DNA from: Trebouxia sp. TZW2008
Taxonomy: Eukaryota; Chlorophyta; Trebouxiophyceae; Trebouxiales; Trebouxiaceae
Length of the DNA stretch: 64,000 nucleotides
NCBI GenBank assembly: GCA_002118135.1
Contig: BDIU01000039.1
Span: 62,001-126,000 of the forward strand
Direction of reading: 5' to 3'
Shown here piece by piece: positions 35,590 through 47,824 of the stretch. The notes under the pieces were generated by a model. It worked only from the letters and a program-made list of their open reading frames with translations, did no database searches and was not told the DNA's origin. Made by a program: the position numbers and the translations under genes. Every line of letters begins with the position of its first letter. Positions within the stretch are counted from its first letter, which is position 1.

Positions 35590-38163
35590 GCAGGGGAGCC
35601 TTGACTTCTGTCTGCATTTTGGTCGACAATGACGTCTTTTGGAAGGCATGTTCAAGTTGCTGGGAGGAAGAAGGGCGGTGATTGGCTTTATCAGGCTATG
35701 TCTTCTTATGGTTGTCAAATCCTGGAAAAGCATGCCAGAGCTGAAGGCCCACTACTGAGCTTGGGAGCTCAAGTCAGGCCTAGAAGTATGCAAGCTTGAT
35801 GCTGGCGCTGACAAGCCTACTCACCTATTTCACATGATCAGTGGTACAAGTCATCAGGTACCTGTACTGTTCAGTCCCTCATTTGCCTTGTGAGAGCAGG
35901 CTCTCTTGAACTCAGCTAAAAGCCAATAAGCTGGGCTTCTTGACTGAAGCAAATCTGTCATACCAGCATGCAACTTTTGCACCGCCACCTCATTTGTTTG
36001 TGTCAGTTCAAATACACAGCTTCTCAGCTAACTTAGGGCTGAGATGGCTTACGCTGTTCAAGCGTCCTCCATTGTGCATTGGCAGCATTCATGCAAGCCT
36101 CATCTTTCTTGCTTCTCTTATAGCATCATTGTCAGCTCAGCTGCCAGCAAGCCATATACCCAAGCAAGCTTACCAGTTGATGACAAAATTGCAAAAATGC
36201 TGTCAGCATGTCATTGCTAAGGTGCATTGCATGCTCTACAGGGAGCTCTCCACACGCCAAAGCCAAAGAAGAAGAGTCAACTGTGCCCCTGCCCGGTCAG
36301 ACGCTTGCTCAGGCAGGAATGATGTCATGAAGATCACATATGGTTCTACACATACCCAGGTGAGCATTTGTGCGCAATATTCAAGCTATGCTTCCAACTT
36401 GGGCAATGCCATGTTTGCTTGAACACTTCTGCACCTCAACATGTTGGCTGTTTGTCACAAATGCGCTGACTGTTGAACTCTGACCTCAACATGTTGGCTG
36501 CTTGTCACAAATGCGCTGACTGTTGAACTCTGACCTCAACATGTTGGCTGTTTGTCACAAATGCGCTGACTGTTGAACTCTGACCTCAACATATTGGCTG
36601 TTTGTCACAAATGCGCTGACTGTTGAACTCTGACCTCAACATATTGACTGTTTGTCACAAATGCGCTGACTGTTGAACTCTGACCTCAACCTGTTGGCTG
36701 TTTGTCACAAATGCGCTGACTGTTGAACTCTGACCTCAACATATTGACTGTTTGTCACAAATGCGCTGACTGTTGAACTCTTGAATCATCAAGTTAAGGC
36801 ATATTTTACAGTGGGTGCGTATGTTTGAATGGCATGGTGACAGAGTTACTTGCTGCATGCTGCAAGTGACCGCACAGCAGTCAGAATGTCTTTGTCATGT
36901 TGCTATTGAAGCCCATGTATAGCATGACAAATGAGTGTCAACACTTTGTGTCCTCTTATGAGAGTCATAGGAACACTTGGTTTTGGTTTGAGGTCCCCCT
37001 GCATCTTCAACTGTTGCCATTCATTGTGTCAACTGACTTCAACCTTAGACCTGAGCCCTAAACCTGAGAAAGCTAGAACCAAGCAGACTTTGATTTGGTC
37101 ACCAGCTGATATTGCATTTGACAGTCAAGTTTGTTGCCTGCTGATGCTGTACTACCGGTGCAGTGTGTCACAGCCTGAAGGCAAAGCCAAATCCAAGCCA
37201 CTCAAGCAGGAGCTTGTACAGCTGCAAATGCGCTCAAGGGCACGCAAAAGTATAACGAGTCCTCTGTCGGGCTGCGACAGGTGTGTACAATCGCAAGAAA
37301 CTTGTCTGGCATGTAAGCCCCACTGACAGTGCCAGGGTGAAGACAACAAGCATGTGAAAACCTGTGCAAGGTGTGTAAAGCTCATATTGCAAAGTGCTTG
37401 TTGCTGTTGTGTGCCCCTGCAGGCAACCACTGCTATCAATATCAGCACTCAATCGGCTTTTTTGAAGGTGTGTTGCACCGGCCGCATTATGTGTTCCGCA
37501 TGGAGAGCTTATGCTGCATCTTATGCAGCTCTGCATGACTAGTGCCGTTCATCCAGTTTGTTTATCTCTGTGGTCTCCCCATCATGACACTAATTAGCAC
37601 AATGTGCTTCAGGCCGCCGATGCTTGGCATTGACAGGTGGCAGCAGAAGAGCGTCTCTTTATGCCATAAAGATCAAGTTCTAAGCCAAGCAGACACCGCG
37701 GGCCAATGTGAGACTTTGATGGCATTAGGCCAGTTTATGGCAACAGCATGGCACAATGGTTAGAGTGCAGAGTGAAGACTTCAGTTTGCTGAAGCGTCTC
37801 AGTGCTAGCAACCTACTGCACAGTGCAATGACGGGCTCCATAGCTTTGTGCTGGGTCATACCAGATGTGCATAGTCACGTGACTGTGTGTACCAGCTGAT
37901 TGACAGTCAAGTTGCCAGATTTGAGAACTGTAAACTGGCGCTTGACAATGCACGCCATGCATCCGCAGTCACTCAGTGCACAGTCTGTGCACACTAGGCA
38001 ACACAATGCTGCATTTTTCAATTTTCAAGGATATTGTGCTACCAGCCTGCTGCAACAACTTGAAGAGAATGCGGCATTGGTGACCTATGACAGCCACATG
38101 TCATTGACAGTGTCTGGCTCAAGTAGTTGCACTGACGAATGCTACACCTTTGTGCAGAATTGA
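35590..38163 (+). other. Exon-like segments, no gene model possible
   Basis: Several plus-strand segments look coding-like and are bounded by plausible splice sites: about 35629-35758 (MTSFGRHVQVAGRKKGGDWL), 36241-36360 (NDVMKITYGSTHTQ before gtgagc), 37180-37280 (PEGKAKSKPLKQELVQL before gtgtgt), 37423-37530 (IGFFEGVLHRPHYVFRMES) and 38030-38163 (LLQQLEENAALVTYD). I do not recognise a family and could not chain them in phase, so they may be one poorly resolved gene or chance. Confidence 0.2.
36432..36785. repeat. 50-bp minisatellite, seven units
   Basis: The unit cctcaacatgttggctgttt plus gtcacaaatgcgctgactg and ttgaactctga repeats exactly every 50 bases from 36432 to about 36782 with single-base variants (atgttg/atattg/ctgttg). 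It is nearly homogeneous, so recently expanded. Confidence 0.95.
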
Positions 38164-38455
38164 GGAGTTGTACGAGCAGTCTGAAACATCATAGCTAAAT
38201 GCAGCACTTGCATCGAGCTGACCTGATTGACTGACCTACTCAGACCTGAACTGAACTACTGGTTTCCACCAGAATACCGAGAAATGCAGCCCAGAAGGGA
38301 CCATTGATGGCAATGCAATTCAAACAGCATGTCAACTGACAAAAACACAACTGCTACTCCTCTTGGAGTTTCCTCTTTCGGCACCCACGTGCCTGCTGAT
38401 GCTGCATGGCCTGTCATACAGTAACAGGGGTCAGTGACTTGCAGAATGCACAGCA

Positions 38456-41400
38456 TCACTGCAGTTCTGTACTGAAGCCCAACAAATAATCCACCACCTT
38501 CTGTCGCTTTGCATTGTCTACTGTAGCTTCATTCTTCAAGCGCTGGTTCTCCTTCAAAGCCTGCAGCACCAGAAGCCTTTTCACTTTCTGCTTGAAATCT
38601 TGGATTTTGTACTTATTGATCCAGGGTCTGAGCAACTGCTGCAATTACAGCAGCACAGGCACCAGCAAAGGCAATAGATGAAGGCAGTCAATCAAAGCCA
38701 CAGCTGGTACACACTTGCTGCCTGCAGTGTTGGTTCAGGCCTATGCACATCCTGCTGTCAGAACATACAGCAGCAGCAGACGCTTTTCCACATGATAATG
38801 GTTCTTGATTGCTTGAAGCAGTGGCCGTGAAGACGTCAGCTGTAGCTGCAAGCACATCATGTGCATGATTAACAAGTAAACTTGCAGCCAAAGGCAATGG
38901 TTCCTGCTCGCTCAAAGCAGTGGGAGTGAAGACATCAACTTTAGCTGCCAACACATCAGTTGCATAATGTGAATTACATGTGCAGCCACGGCTGATGTTG
39001 CTCCTGCCTCTCAGTGCAATGGCTGTGACTCAGCATGTTGACAGGCATCAGACAACAGATGTGCATCACAGCTAGGCTGTGATGTTTTGGTTGTCACAAA
39101 GGGAAACATATTGATTGCTGGTCCACCCCTCTCAATGCAGTTGCTATGAAGAGGTCAGCATGATGACAAACATGAGACAGCAGCTGTGCATGACAGTTAG
39201 GCCTATATGTCCCGGTTGTCAAAAAGGGACGCGTTTCAATGCCTGGTCAACCCCTCTCAGTGCAGTGGCTACAAAGAGGTGAGGTTGTTGACAGGCATCA
39301 GGCAACAGGTCTGCATCACAGCTAGGCTATGATGATTGGCATTGCCACAAAAAGACACATACCAGTGCCTGCCCACCCGCTCTGTGCCGTGGCCATAACA
39401 GTATTGACTGTGGCTGCAGACAATTCATTTGCACAATGATACCTTTCTGTGCAGCCACAGCTGGTGCCTAACTCTCAGTGTGGTGGCTGAGAAGAAGTCA
39501 GCATGTCGGCTGGCATTGAACAACAGCAGCTAGGCTGTGATGATGATGCCACAAAAATACACATCTAAAGCCTCAGCCCCACCTCTCAGTACAGTGGCCG
39601 TGAAGCCTGTCAGCTGTGGTCAATGGCAACTGCTTGAGCGCTCTACCAACATGCACACTCATACAGTAGCATACACTTTTAAGCACAACTTGAGGCCACT
39701 GGCGTTGCATGCTGACCACAGACGGCATAGCATGTGCGGCAGATACACACATAAGTGTAGTGACTGAGCGATCAAGCAACTGTCAGCATAATTCAGGAGA
39801 TGTCAACTGACAAAAGGCTTTTGTGCAGTTGGCCTTGCACGCAGTCTCAGACCAGTGTCTGTACCCACGGTCGGCGTTTCTTGCTAAGTCTGTATGCAGA
39901 CTTGACCAGCATGACTGATGGTATGCACCAACATTGAATCAGCTGTGACTTTCATGATGACTATGATGACTGCTTGAGCATTCTGTCATTGCCCACATTC
40001 TTGTAAAAACACACCAAGATACCCTGGCTGAGACCGTTGACCTTGTTTTGTGACCACACTTTGCATTTTGTGGTGTGCACGTGTTTGTGTGTGTGTGTGC
40101 ATTGAGTGAAAGGTCAAGGATTTGACAGTACAGATATAGTACCCCACCCCAAGCTCTGATTACAATCTACACTCAGGCTGCTGGGACTGAAAATTACTCT
40201 AAGACTGCTTGCACTCACAGCAATCCAGGTCAATGACGGCAACAGCTGCAGGCATTATTTCTTGCTGCTGATGGCTTGTGTGGTGGAGTCACGCAGGGTT
40301 GAGAGACACGAAGCAGTTGCTGGGTTGAGTCTGGACTGCTGCCATTGCTGCCACCAGCGTAGGAATTGCTATTGTCGCTTCAGTCAGGATTGGGCAGGTG
40401 CGGACTCCCTTGTTTCTCCAACTTTAAGCTCTCTTGCCTTTGCTGGCAAGGCATTGGCAGGAAGTCTTGCAGCACCAGTAGCAAGAATGCACATCTGACT
40501 CAGAGCTGCAGAAAGCTCTGAATGAGATCAGCATCTAAGCAATCGAACCTTTCAAGCGTTCTGCCACTGCTTGCACTCAAAGCAACTGACGTCAACAAGA
40601 GCAACTGCTGCAGCCATGAGAACATTTGCAAGGCTGACAGTAGTGCATGCAGATTGTGAGATACCCCTGATAAAACGTAAAAAGTCAAATGGCTGCATGT
40701 ATCATGCACAACATTTGCACAAGAGCTGCCAAAAGAATGTGATGCCAGCCTGATGCGACATTGCTTTGACGTTGTGAAGACTTGGGAGCGGCTTAGACAG
40801 CTGCAGCTCTCATGGTGTTATCATGTTTCCTGATACTTTCAGTATGCTGAAATGGAAGCTTGGCTAAACAAGCAGAACTGGAAGCACTTTCAGCATGCAG
40901 AAGATATGTGCATGGTGAAGGCGTTTTTAGTACCAAAAGTTCGTACACTGTCATCACATATTATCATCACATATTATTATCACATATTATCATCACATAT
41001 TATGTGCATGCTGACTGAATCCAGTGCTGCTGCTGAATTTGAAACTGCATTGCTCATAAGGCTGACATGACCATGTTTTGTGGGGTGTTGGTTGTAGAGC
41101 ACCCTGACAGCAGCCCTGTTGCCAAAGAGCCAAGAGATTGTGTCAGTGGTTCACTGTCTGCGCCTGGTGATCTGCAGCCAGTCAGGTGGCATCACCATAA
41201 ACGAGACCTGCTGTCATTTACGGTCACTGTCTGGTGAGCTCACTGAATGGATCTGTAAAAACAACAAGGGTTTGCCTGTTTTAGCCTAAAACCACTGAGC
41301 AATATAGTCACTGTCAGGTTGACTCACTGCACAGGTGCACAACAGGAATGAGGGTTTGACCGTTTCAGCTTATGCTCACCGTGCAGGTTCAGTTTTCACT

Positions 41401-42835
41401 GTATTGTAAATTCACTTGATGGGTGTAAAGCAATCAATGGCTTTGCCTGGGTTTTCCAGCTTGCACCTACCAACAAGTCCACTCACTGCACGATTGATGC
41501 AATGTAAAAGTGTTAGGCAACAAGAAGGGCTTGCCTGTTTAGCTGACACTTGCGCAAAGCTACAGTCGAGGTAGGGTCAACTCACGTTGTGAGTATACAG
41601 CAGAAAGACGGGCTTGCCTGTTTTAGATGGCACCCACTTTGGCTGTGATTGTTGAAGGCTGCATAGACTCAAAGGATGCACAGCAGAAGCACATCGTGGT
41701 TAACAGAAGTAAATGTAATGCAGAAAGAAGGCTTGCCTGTTTTAGCTTGTACCCACTGTGAAAAAAGTCACTAAATGGTCACTGAGTTGTGAATGCAGCA
41801 TAAGGTATATAGCAGAAGAAGGCTTGCCTGTTTTAGCTTGGTGACGAGGGCTTCCTTGTCCAAACCTTCCAAATCTTCATCAGCGCTGCTATGAGAAGAG
41901 TCCTCACCTCAAACAACACGTACAAGCTTTTAGTACTGTCTGCTTAAAAATCGTGGCATCACTTTGATGCAGAAATATTTGATGCAGAGAGGCAGAATAC
42001 CCACAAGTAGATATGGATATGCAAATCTGCTGCCAAGCACATGCAAGGGCAGTTGGGTCAGTCACTGTTTGCAACCTTGGTTCAACAGCAGCTGGGTTTG
42101 TACCCATCATCCGAAATGGAGTTCCTGTATCATGGTAGCTGCATAATTCAAGTGTTGCAAATGAGGCGCAGATCTCACCACTGGTGGCTGAGTCTGGCAC
42201 CTGAGCCTGAGGGTCTGGTGCAGGAGGTGTGGCAAAGGCCTTCATCTGCTGCTGAATGGCTCTTGCTTGCAGTTTCTGAAGCTGCAAACCACAAAACCAG
42301 CGTTGATCTGTGAAGCAGCACAAGCAGAGTTCAGATGTTCAAGCAAAGTAGACAAGCCGAAACCCAGCCGAAGGGTATGCAGCTGCGTTTCGGAGATTGT
42401 GACAATGGGAGCTTCTGCAATATTGCAGCTCGACGTGCTAATCGGCAAGCAGCTATAATGAGGCGGCATTCTTACGACGCTGGCATGGCCTCCTGCCTGC
42501 ATCTGCCGCTGAAGCTCGGCTGGTAGCTGCGCGGGATCCATCTCAATTAGCGCAGGCGCCAAGAGGCCCTTATCTCTGAGGAAGTTCAAGGCTTTCTCTG
42601 ACGCATATTGCTCCGCAGTTTTCTTATTTCGGCCTTGTCCCGTAAAACTCTGTTCTGGCAATCCTTGCGGTCCGCAGATGGCCGGGCATGTCAGAGTGCA
42701 AAGGAACAAAGGCTCGGCTGGAGGATTGCTCAGACTCTTGATGACGAAGGTTGGGTTGCCGGGGTGCAGCTGGTAGAACTCATGCAGTTCACTCTTGGGC
42801 GATTTCTTGCCGACAGGCATGCCTATCATGGTCAT
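38456..42835 (-). CDS. Double-stranded RNA-binding domain protein (3' part of model unresolved)
   Basis: Three 5' exons are firm and in phase: 42476-42835, 42179-42281, 41828-41907. From ATG 42835 the protein opens MTMIGMPVGKKSPKSELHEF, then a dsRBD-like domain (residues ~15-90) with FTGQGRNKKTAEQYASEKAL, the conserved basic KKxAE-xxAS helix that contacts dsRNA, and a preceding beta segment FLCTLTCPAICGP. A Gln/Pro-rich linker and an acidic stretch (SADEDLEGLDKEALVTKLKQ) follow. Exon 3 appears to end with a GC donor (acag^gcaagc). A clear minus-strand terminal exon exists at 38456-38643 (RPWINKYKIQDFKQKVKRL, ending DYLLGFSTELQ), with repeat-like exons before it (ADVFTATASSNQEPL at about 38800). 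I assign it to this gene only because no other start lies between; the middle exons could not be chained. Function beyond RNA binding unknown. Confidence 0.55.
38690..39620 (-). repeat. Degenerate tandem array around an exon-like segment
   Basis: About six units share, on the plus strand, cagtggccgtgaagacgtcagc and variants (cagtgg/gagtgaagacatcaac, cagttgctatgaagaggtcagc, cagtggctacaaagaggtgag). Also shared are gctaggctgtgatg and gcctgg/cctgcccaccc. Read on the minus strand they repeat an exon encoding ADVFTATA with its acceptor. Confidence 0.7.
41260..41827 (-). repeat. Six extra copies of dsRBD gene exon 3 donor region
   Basis: The true exon 3 end (plus strand gcttgcctgttttagcttgg at 41822) recurs near 41730, 41610, 41530, 41440, 41353 and 41268 as ggcttgcctgttttag variants, at roughly 80-120 base spacing. 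On the minus strand most copies keep ctaaaacag^gcaagcc, i.e. the exon end with its GC donor. The array lies downstream, in the next intron. Confidence 0.88.
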
Positions 42836-43649
42836 GGCAGCCAGTGCTGACGCCTGCAGGTCTCAACACTTGACTGCTGTGCCCGACAGGTCGCTTGATA
42901 GCTTCTGACGCAAGCGTCGTAGCGCTGAACCATGTTACAAAGTGAGGCTACGCTACAGACGCACAGACATGCATGCTTAAACAGGCCAGTTGTGTTTGAA
43001 CCTGATTTCTGCGCCAGCGCTGGTCTGATGGCACCTGAGACAGCCAGGTTGCACTTCATCTGAAGCCTGCCATGTAGACTGTGAAACGTTGCACATGCAA
43101 AACTGCTGTCCTCTGCAGTTGGCTGCTCTAGTTGGCTCAAGGTCAAAGCTACGGCAAGCAAGATGAACGAAGCACCTGCCAATGCAATGGCGGCCACGCA
43201 CTCACAGGGAGCGGCACCGTGGGCCTACCAATGCACTGAATTGTGGTGCAACTATAGACTCTGTCCTGCTCAAGGTGGCAAGTCCTGGCTGAACACGATC
43301 GCTCCGAGACCAGCCGATGAGTTCAGCACCTCTGTGCAGTGATCACAGGAGTGCTCGCTGGCGCTTTGTTGCAGGACGTGGTGTTCAATGCGCGCGTTTG
43401 CGTCTGGCAAGTTTTGCTGTGGAGAAACGGGTCTGATAACTGGCGCCATCAAGCGTGGGTGGTCTCGGTCCAGCTCGGCTCCTCTGCTGCTTAGCCAAAC
43501 CCGTAACTCAGCGCTAAGATTCGAGCACCGGTCACATCAGATACTAGCAAGAACATCTGCGGTCAGGGTACGCATATAGACAATGGCCACCATCGCTAGA
43601 ATGCTAGGCAGGCACCGAAACACTGCATTGCCTGCAGCAGTTTGAGCAG
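42836..43649. promoter_or_regulatory. Divergent intergenic region, dsRBD gene / SurE gene
   Basis: 814 bases between two divergent start codons. CpG-richer than surrounding introns in 43200-43600; no coding segment recognised. It must contain both promoters; no specific element can be assigned. Confidence 0.5.
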
Positions 43650-46600
43650 ATGGCTCCTCCTGCGCGCGTGTTGCTGACGAACGATGACGGCCCAGAAAGC
43701 AGCTTCTTTCAAGCGTGGGTCAAACATGTGAACGACGTCTTGAAGTAAGGCCAACTTGGCTGTGTATTCCACGTCTGCAACGCATGCCTGACGTTGCTTC
43801 ATAACAAATGCTATCGTGACTGTGCAGATGGAACTATGTGGTTTGCATACCAGCTCAGCAGCAAAGCTTTGTATCAAAAAGCATCAGTCATGGGCCTCTC
43901 CAGGTAACACACAGGTAACTTGTCACCCATGCCATGCATTGAAATACCAGTCTTGCTGTATTGGTGATATCAAATGACATGTTGCATCCTTGCCTGCTAT
44001 CCATGCTGCACAGCCAGCTCTGTGCTGTGACTTGGAATAATATCAGCATATGCGTGTCTAATATCTCTACCAGCCAGAAAGAAGAAGTCAGGCAATGCAG
44101 CAAATATCTGCATTCCAACACTATCACTACAGCATATGCTGTTGTTTGCTGCACGACCACATATACACTCCCTGCAGCTGAGCATAGCATTTGTTGCTGC
44201 AGGTCACAAATGTTGATGACAGGACGATGCATGTTGATGGCCCCCCTGCTACATGTGCTAATCTGGCACTGCATTCCCTAGTGCCAGATGTAGACTTTGT
44301 CGTAAGCGGTCCAAACGTGGGACACAATGTAGGCAGGTAATCTCTCTCCCTGCAGCAGCAAGTCACATGGGCAACAACGTCTAGGGAGAACATCATGTCT
44401 CCTCAAGATGTCTGCATGAGCTGTCAAATCAGGTCCTGAGCTTGTTGCCATGCTGCCAAGACAGCAAAAGACAGTAGCCATTGCATGCACAGGAGCTGCA
44501 TTCAGGGGGAAGCATGCAGTCGTGAGTCACAAGTAAGCATTGCTCACAAACAGCAACCAACAGTAAATTGATCTGTGCAGTACATTAACCTTGGACCAAA
44601 GCTCATCATTCTGTGGCAAAAGTTGGAATGGCATAGGTCTTGGTGCTAGACCAGTATTGCATGTAGTTCTAGGCGCTGTTTCTAATCTCACTTCCTGCAT
44701 AGGGCATCTGTGCTGTCGTGTGGTACGCTTGGAGCATCAAGACAGCTCAGTATTAGCATAGTGCATGATCTCAGCATGTTAGCATGCCTCGTCCTCAACT
44801 GATATTACATTTGTTTCTAGCGACTGCAGCAGTTTCTATGAAGGGCATCTGTGCTGTCATCTGGGACGCTTGGAGCAGCCATGGAGGCTAGCTTAGCTCA
44901 CAGGAAGGCAATAGCCATCTCCTTTCCCTTCAATGGTTGGAACACCTGGACAGATGAGGACATCAGCAAAGCTGTACATGTAAGCAAACAGCTTCTTGTT
45001 GTTTGTGGTTCTTAGACTACTGTGAGGAAGGCATGCAATCTCTGCTTGCTGAAGCCAAGTGCTAACAGTGCTGCAGTTGTCTTCACTCAAAGTTGGACGC
45101 AATTGTGGTGCTGGTTTGGGCAGCGTGGCCTGTTGGCAAACTGCTGTAATGCATTGTAATGCATTCATCCTTGCACAGAGCTCGATGTCTCCTTAAAAGC
45201 CTCTGCAACATGCTTCACCAAACTGTTGATGTGATGCTATGACATTCCAAACTCATTTGTCCTGGCGTTAGCAAAATGTACGACATGCTGCATATGGCAG
45301 GCAGTGTGGCGACAGAATTGTGGGAAGAATGCACATCAGGAGCTATACAAGCAAATATCTTCAATGTGTATGTGCATTCTGCTTCATTAATTTTCTTGTA
45401 CACAGAAGTGTCTGCCTTGTAAGTGCGTAAATTGCTGCAGATGGCGGGCACTGTGGCGACACAATCGTGGAAAGAATGCGCATCAAGGGCCACAGAAGCA
45501 GATATTTCAGTGTGAATGTGCATTCTGCTACATCAATTTTGTTGCATTTTAAGTCTCTGCCTTGTAGTGTGTGAATTGCGGCAGCTGGCAGGCACTGTGG
45601 CAACACAATTGTGGGAAGAATGGGCATCAGAAGCCACAGAAGCAGATTTGTTCAATGTACATGTGCATTCTGCATCATGAAGTCTCTTGCATCCTGAATT
45701 CTCCTGAGTCATGAAGTGTCTTTCTTATAAAGGTCATAATTTGCTGCAGATGGCGGGCACTGTGGCAATACAATTGTGTGAAAAATGGGCATCAGAAGCC
45801 ACAGAAGCAGATGAGTCCAGTGTAAATGTGCATTCTGCACAGTGAAGTCTCTTGTATCCAGAAGTCTCCTGAGTCATGAACTGTCTTTCTTATAAACATA
45901 ACAATTTGCCGCAGATGGCGGGCACTGTGGCAATGCAACTGTGGGAAGAATGGGCATCAGGGGGTACAGAAGCAGATGTATACAATGTCAATGTGCCTCT
46001 TGGGTTCAGAACTGTGGATGGCACGCCTGTCGAGCCTGAAGTGCTGCGCACCACAGTGGATATGCAATCCCAGTACAGCTCTCTATACAGTAAGCTGCCA
46101 GAGACACAGTTTAGAACAGTAGAACAGTGCAGTGCAGCACAGCTGTGATGAGCTGTTGCCCATTGGCCTTCGGTCCGTGTTCATCTCCATCTCTACAGTG
46201 CAAGATGACTTCCCTTTGCAAGGACTGCTTTAGTTCCCAAGAAATTTGTCCGCATATCAATTGTCCTCAATCGGAGGTGCCACAGCAGTCAGAAGCAGTG
46301 ATTGGTCACCAATTGCCTTGTCCTTACATCGAGAATGTGCTGACATTGAGTGTCCTTATAAAGAGAAGTCGCTGTATAGCGCAGTGCAGCATAGTGTGCG
46401 CAGCAGTTGCGCTGCTGTGCGCTTGCCATGGTTGTGTGCAGTGCAGTGCCATGAAGGCAGTCAACATGTGGTGCAAGGTGCTCAGCAGCGTCTACTGCAT
46501 GGCTCCTGTCAATACAGATCTAGCCTGACAGGGTTCTGGACCGTGCAGACGTTTGCCTTGGACGTTCAATGCACATGTTGTGCTATGAGTAACCGCTTCT

Positions 46601-46884
46601 TGCTGCAATGCTCAAAAGTGCACTACAGCCATGGTCACATGAAACGCCTTATTGTCAATGTCCTTGCAGGCATTAGCATGCCTAGTGCATGTTGGTGACT
46701 TTGCGCTGTTTGTGCAGAACCAATTGGTGGTAAGTCAGGAGCCTTTGAATGGGGCCCAAAAGGATTGAAGCCATTTGACTTGCCTGCACCAACACCTGGG
46801 GGCGATGTGGCTGCTGTCAAAGCTGGTCATGTCAGCATTAGTGCATTGCGGACAGGCTTCATACAAGCAGAATCTAAGATTTGA
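43650..46884 (+). CDS. surE: SurE-type 5'/3'-nucleotidase
   Basis: Six exons agree in phase: 43650-43744, 43828-43903, 44203-44336, 44844-44979, 45915-46089, 46718-46884 (260 aa). The N-terminus ARVLLTNDDGPES carries the metal-binding DD pair (residues 12-13). It is followed by WNYVVCIPAQQQSFVSKSIS, then DGPPATCANLAL, the metal/phosphate loop VSGPNVGHNVG, SVLSSGTLGAAMEASLAHRK, AISFPFNGWNTWTDED, ADVYNVNVPL and the C-terminal FEWGPKGL with ISALRTGFIQAESKI. These are in the order and spacing of the SurE survival-protein family, which removes phosphate from nucleoside monophosphates using a divalent metal. The eukaryotic form (insert-containing, with FEWGP near the end) fits plant and fungal homologues. 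Localisation is not evident. Exons 4 and 5 have degenerate duplicates in the preceding introns. Confidence 0.92.
44695..44745 (+). repeat. Degenerate upstream copy of SurE exon 4 start
   Basis: gggcatctgtgctgtcgtgtgg and tacgcttggagca match the exon 4 start at 44843-44880 (gggcatctgtgctgtcatctgg, gacgcttggagca), acceptor included; it then diverges. Confidence 0.85.
45265..45914 (+). repeat. Four upstream copies of SurE exon 5 start
   Basis: The acceptor plus first ~60 bases of exon 5 (gcagatggcgggcactgtgg, aattgtgggaagaatgggca, cacagaagcagat) occurs near 45293, 45437, 45581 and 45747 before the true exon at 45915; spacing is about 145-168 bases. Each copy is followed by a diverged gtaaatgtgcattctgc stretch and lacks the rest of the exon. 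Confidence 0.92.
46210..46375 (+). repeat. Dispersed repeat family C, copy in SurE intron 5
   Basis: gactgcttt, gaggtgccacagcagtcaga, cagtgattggtcaccaattgc, ccttacatcgagaa and ttgagtgtcc. Sister copies are at 27590-27720 and 49545-49690. Confidence 0.75.
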
Positions 46885-47173
46885 GCAGCCTGAAACGTTG
46901 AAGATTTGTCAGGCAGAGCTGACAGTGACCATCATACACTCAGGCAGCTCAGCACGTTCAACAACTGCAGCAAATGCAAAACATGTGGACAAATACTTGA
47001 TTTTGCTGCAAGCTCGTGTCTGGAAGCCACAAATACATCAGAGATGCAGTCAGCACTGTTTTGTATGACTTCTGACAAGACTCCAAAAAATAGACTTTGG
47101 CTGCTCCAAATCAGTTCCAAAGACATGGAGCGGCCAGTGCCAGCACGCACCGCAAGGTTGAAAGCAGAAACTG
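46885..47173. other. Between convergent SurE and hypothetical gene
   Basis: Two 3' flanks meet here. A plus-strand open frame with two Cys pairs (CSKCKTCGQILDF) is present, but has no start context or continuation that I trust. Confidence 0.35.
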
Positions 47174-47824
47174 CTACAGTGTGCTACGTAACTGTTGCAG
47201 GTACACACAAAAGGCGATCAGTGCTGAGCGCCTCAGCCAAGTCTGTTGTGTATCTGGTTTGACTTGCTTTACAGTATCATTGCTGCTTGATGTACTCAAG
47301 CTGTGTGTGACAGAAGTGCTGAGCTCATAAAGACAATTTGAGGTGGCTTCTAGCGTCTTGTATTGCATGGCCTCTGAGTCAAGCTCTGCTGACATGTCAC
47401 TTTGCACTTGCAAGCTGGAGGGAGAATGTAGCAGCTTCCATTGCCTAGGGCTGGCTGTGCAGCTGCTGTCTGCTCTACATTCGACTGTCAGCCAGCACCG
47501 CGACAGCGCTTCGTCTGGCTGCGGCAAGCTGATAGCGTTGTTGATTTGTAACACAGAGGACGTCTGTGTCGATGTGCCTCCCGTTTCAGCGTATTGCTGA
47601 CTGTGTCCGTACTGTGTGAGCATCAGGCGGCAGCGGCCAGAGCACGCTGAATCCATGCTTGCAGATAACACCACAGCTGTCGTCGGGCATCGCTCAGGAT
47701 CGTCAAAGCCGACAATGCTGAAGGTCGCTGGAACGACTGTCCTTGAAGACCCTGTCTCGACTGAGCCTGTTGCGAAAGAGGCTGCTGCCAAAAGGCCGAA
47801 AAGCACTCCGCATGGCCACATCAT
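47174..47824 (-). CDS. Hypothetical small secreted or membrane-anchored protein
   Basis: A single open frame of 216 codons from ATG 47824. It begins MMWPCGVLFGLLAAASFATG, a good signal peptide or anchor, and continues with a Ser/Thr/Cys-rich sequence (about ten cysteines) containing FSIVGFDDPERCPTTAVVLS. No family is recognised. An in-frame ATG 60 bases upstream (47884) would bury the signal, so 47824 is preferred. Splicing near the 3' end (cttttgt^gtacct) cannot be excluded. It could be a species-specific gene or a chance frame; the signal-like start is the main support. Confidence 0.4.
   Translation of the reverse strand: MMWPCGVLFGLLAAASFATGSVETGSSRTVVPATFSIVGFDDPERCPTTAVVLSASMDSACSGRCRLMLTQYGHSQQYAETGGTSTQTSSVLQINNAISLPQPDEALSRCWLTVECRADSSCTASPRQWKLLHSPSSLQVQSDMSAELDSEAMQYKTLEATSNCLYELSTSVTHSLSTSSSNDTVKQVKPDTQQTWLRRSALIAFCVYLQQLRSTL

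Noticed and set aside
36432..36785. CRISPR-like array
   Set aside because: The entire 50-base unit is repeated, with no unique spacers, in a eukaryotic intron-rich setting; it is a minisatellite.
44127..44490. Minus-strand frames overlapping SurE exon 3
   Set aside because: The plus strand carries the conserved SGPNVGHNVG motif in a complete gene model.
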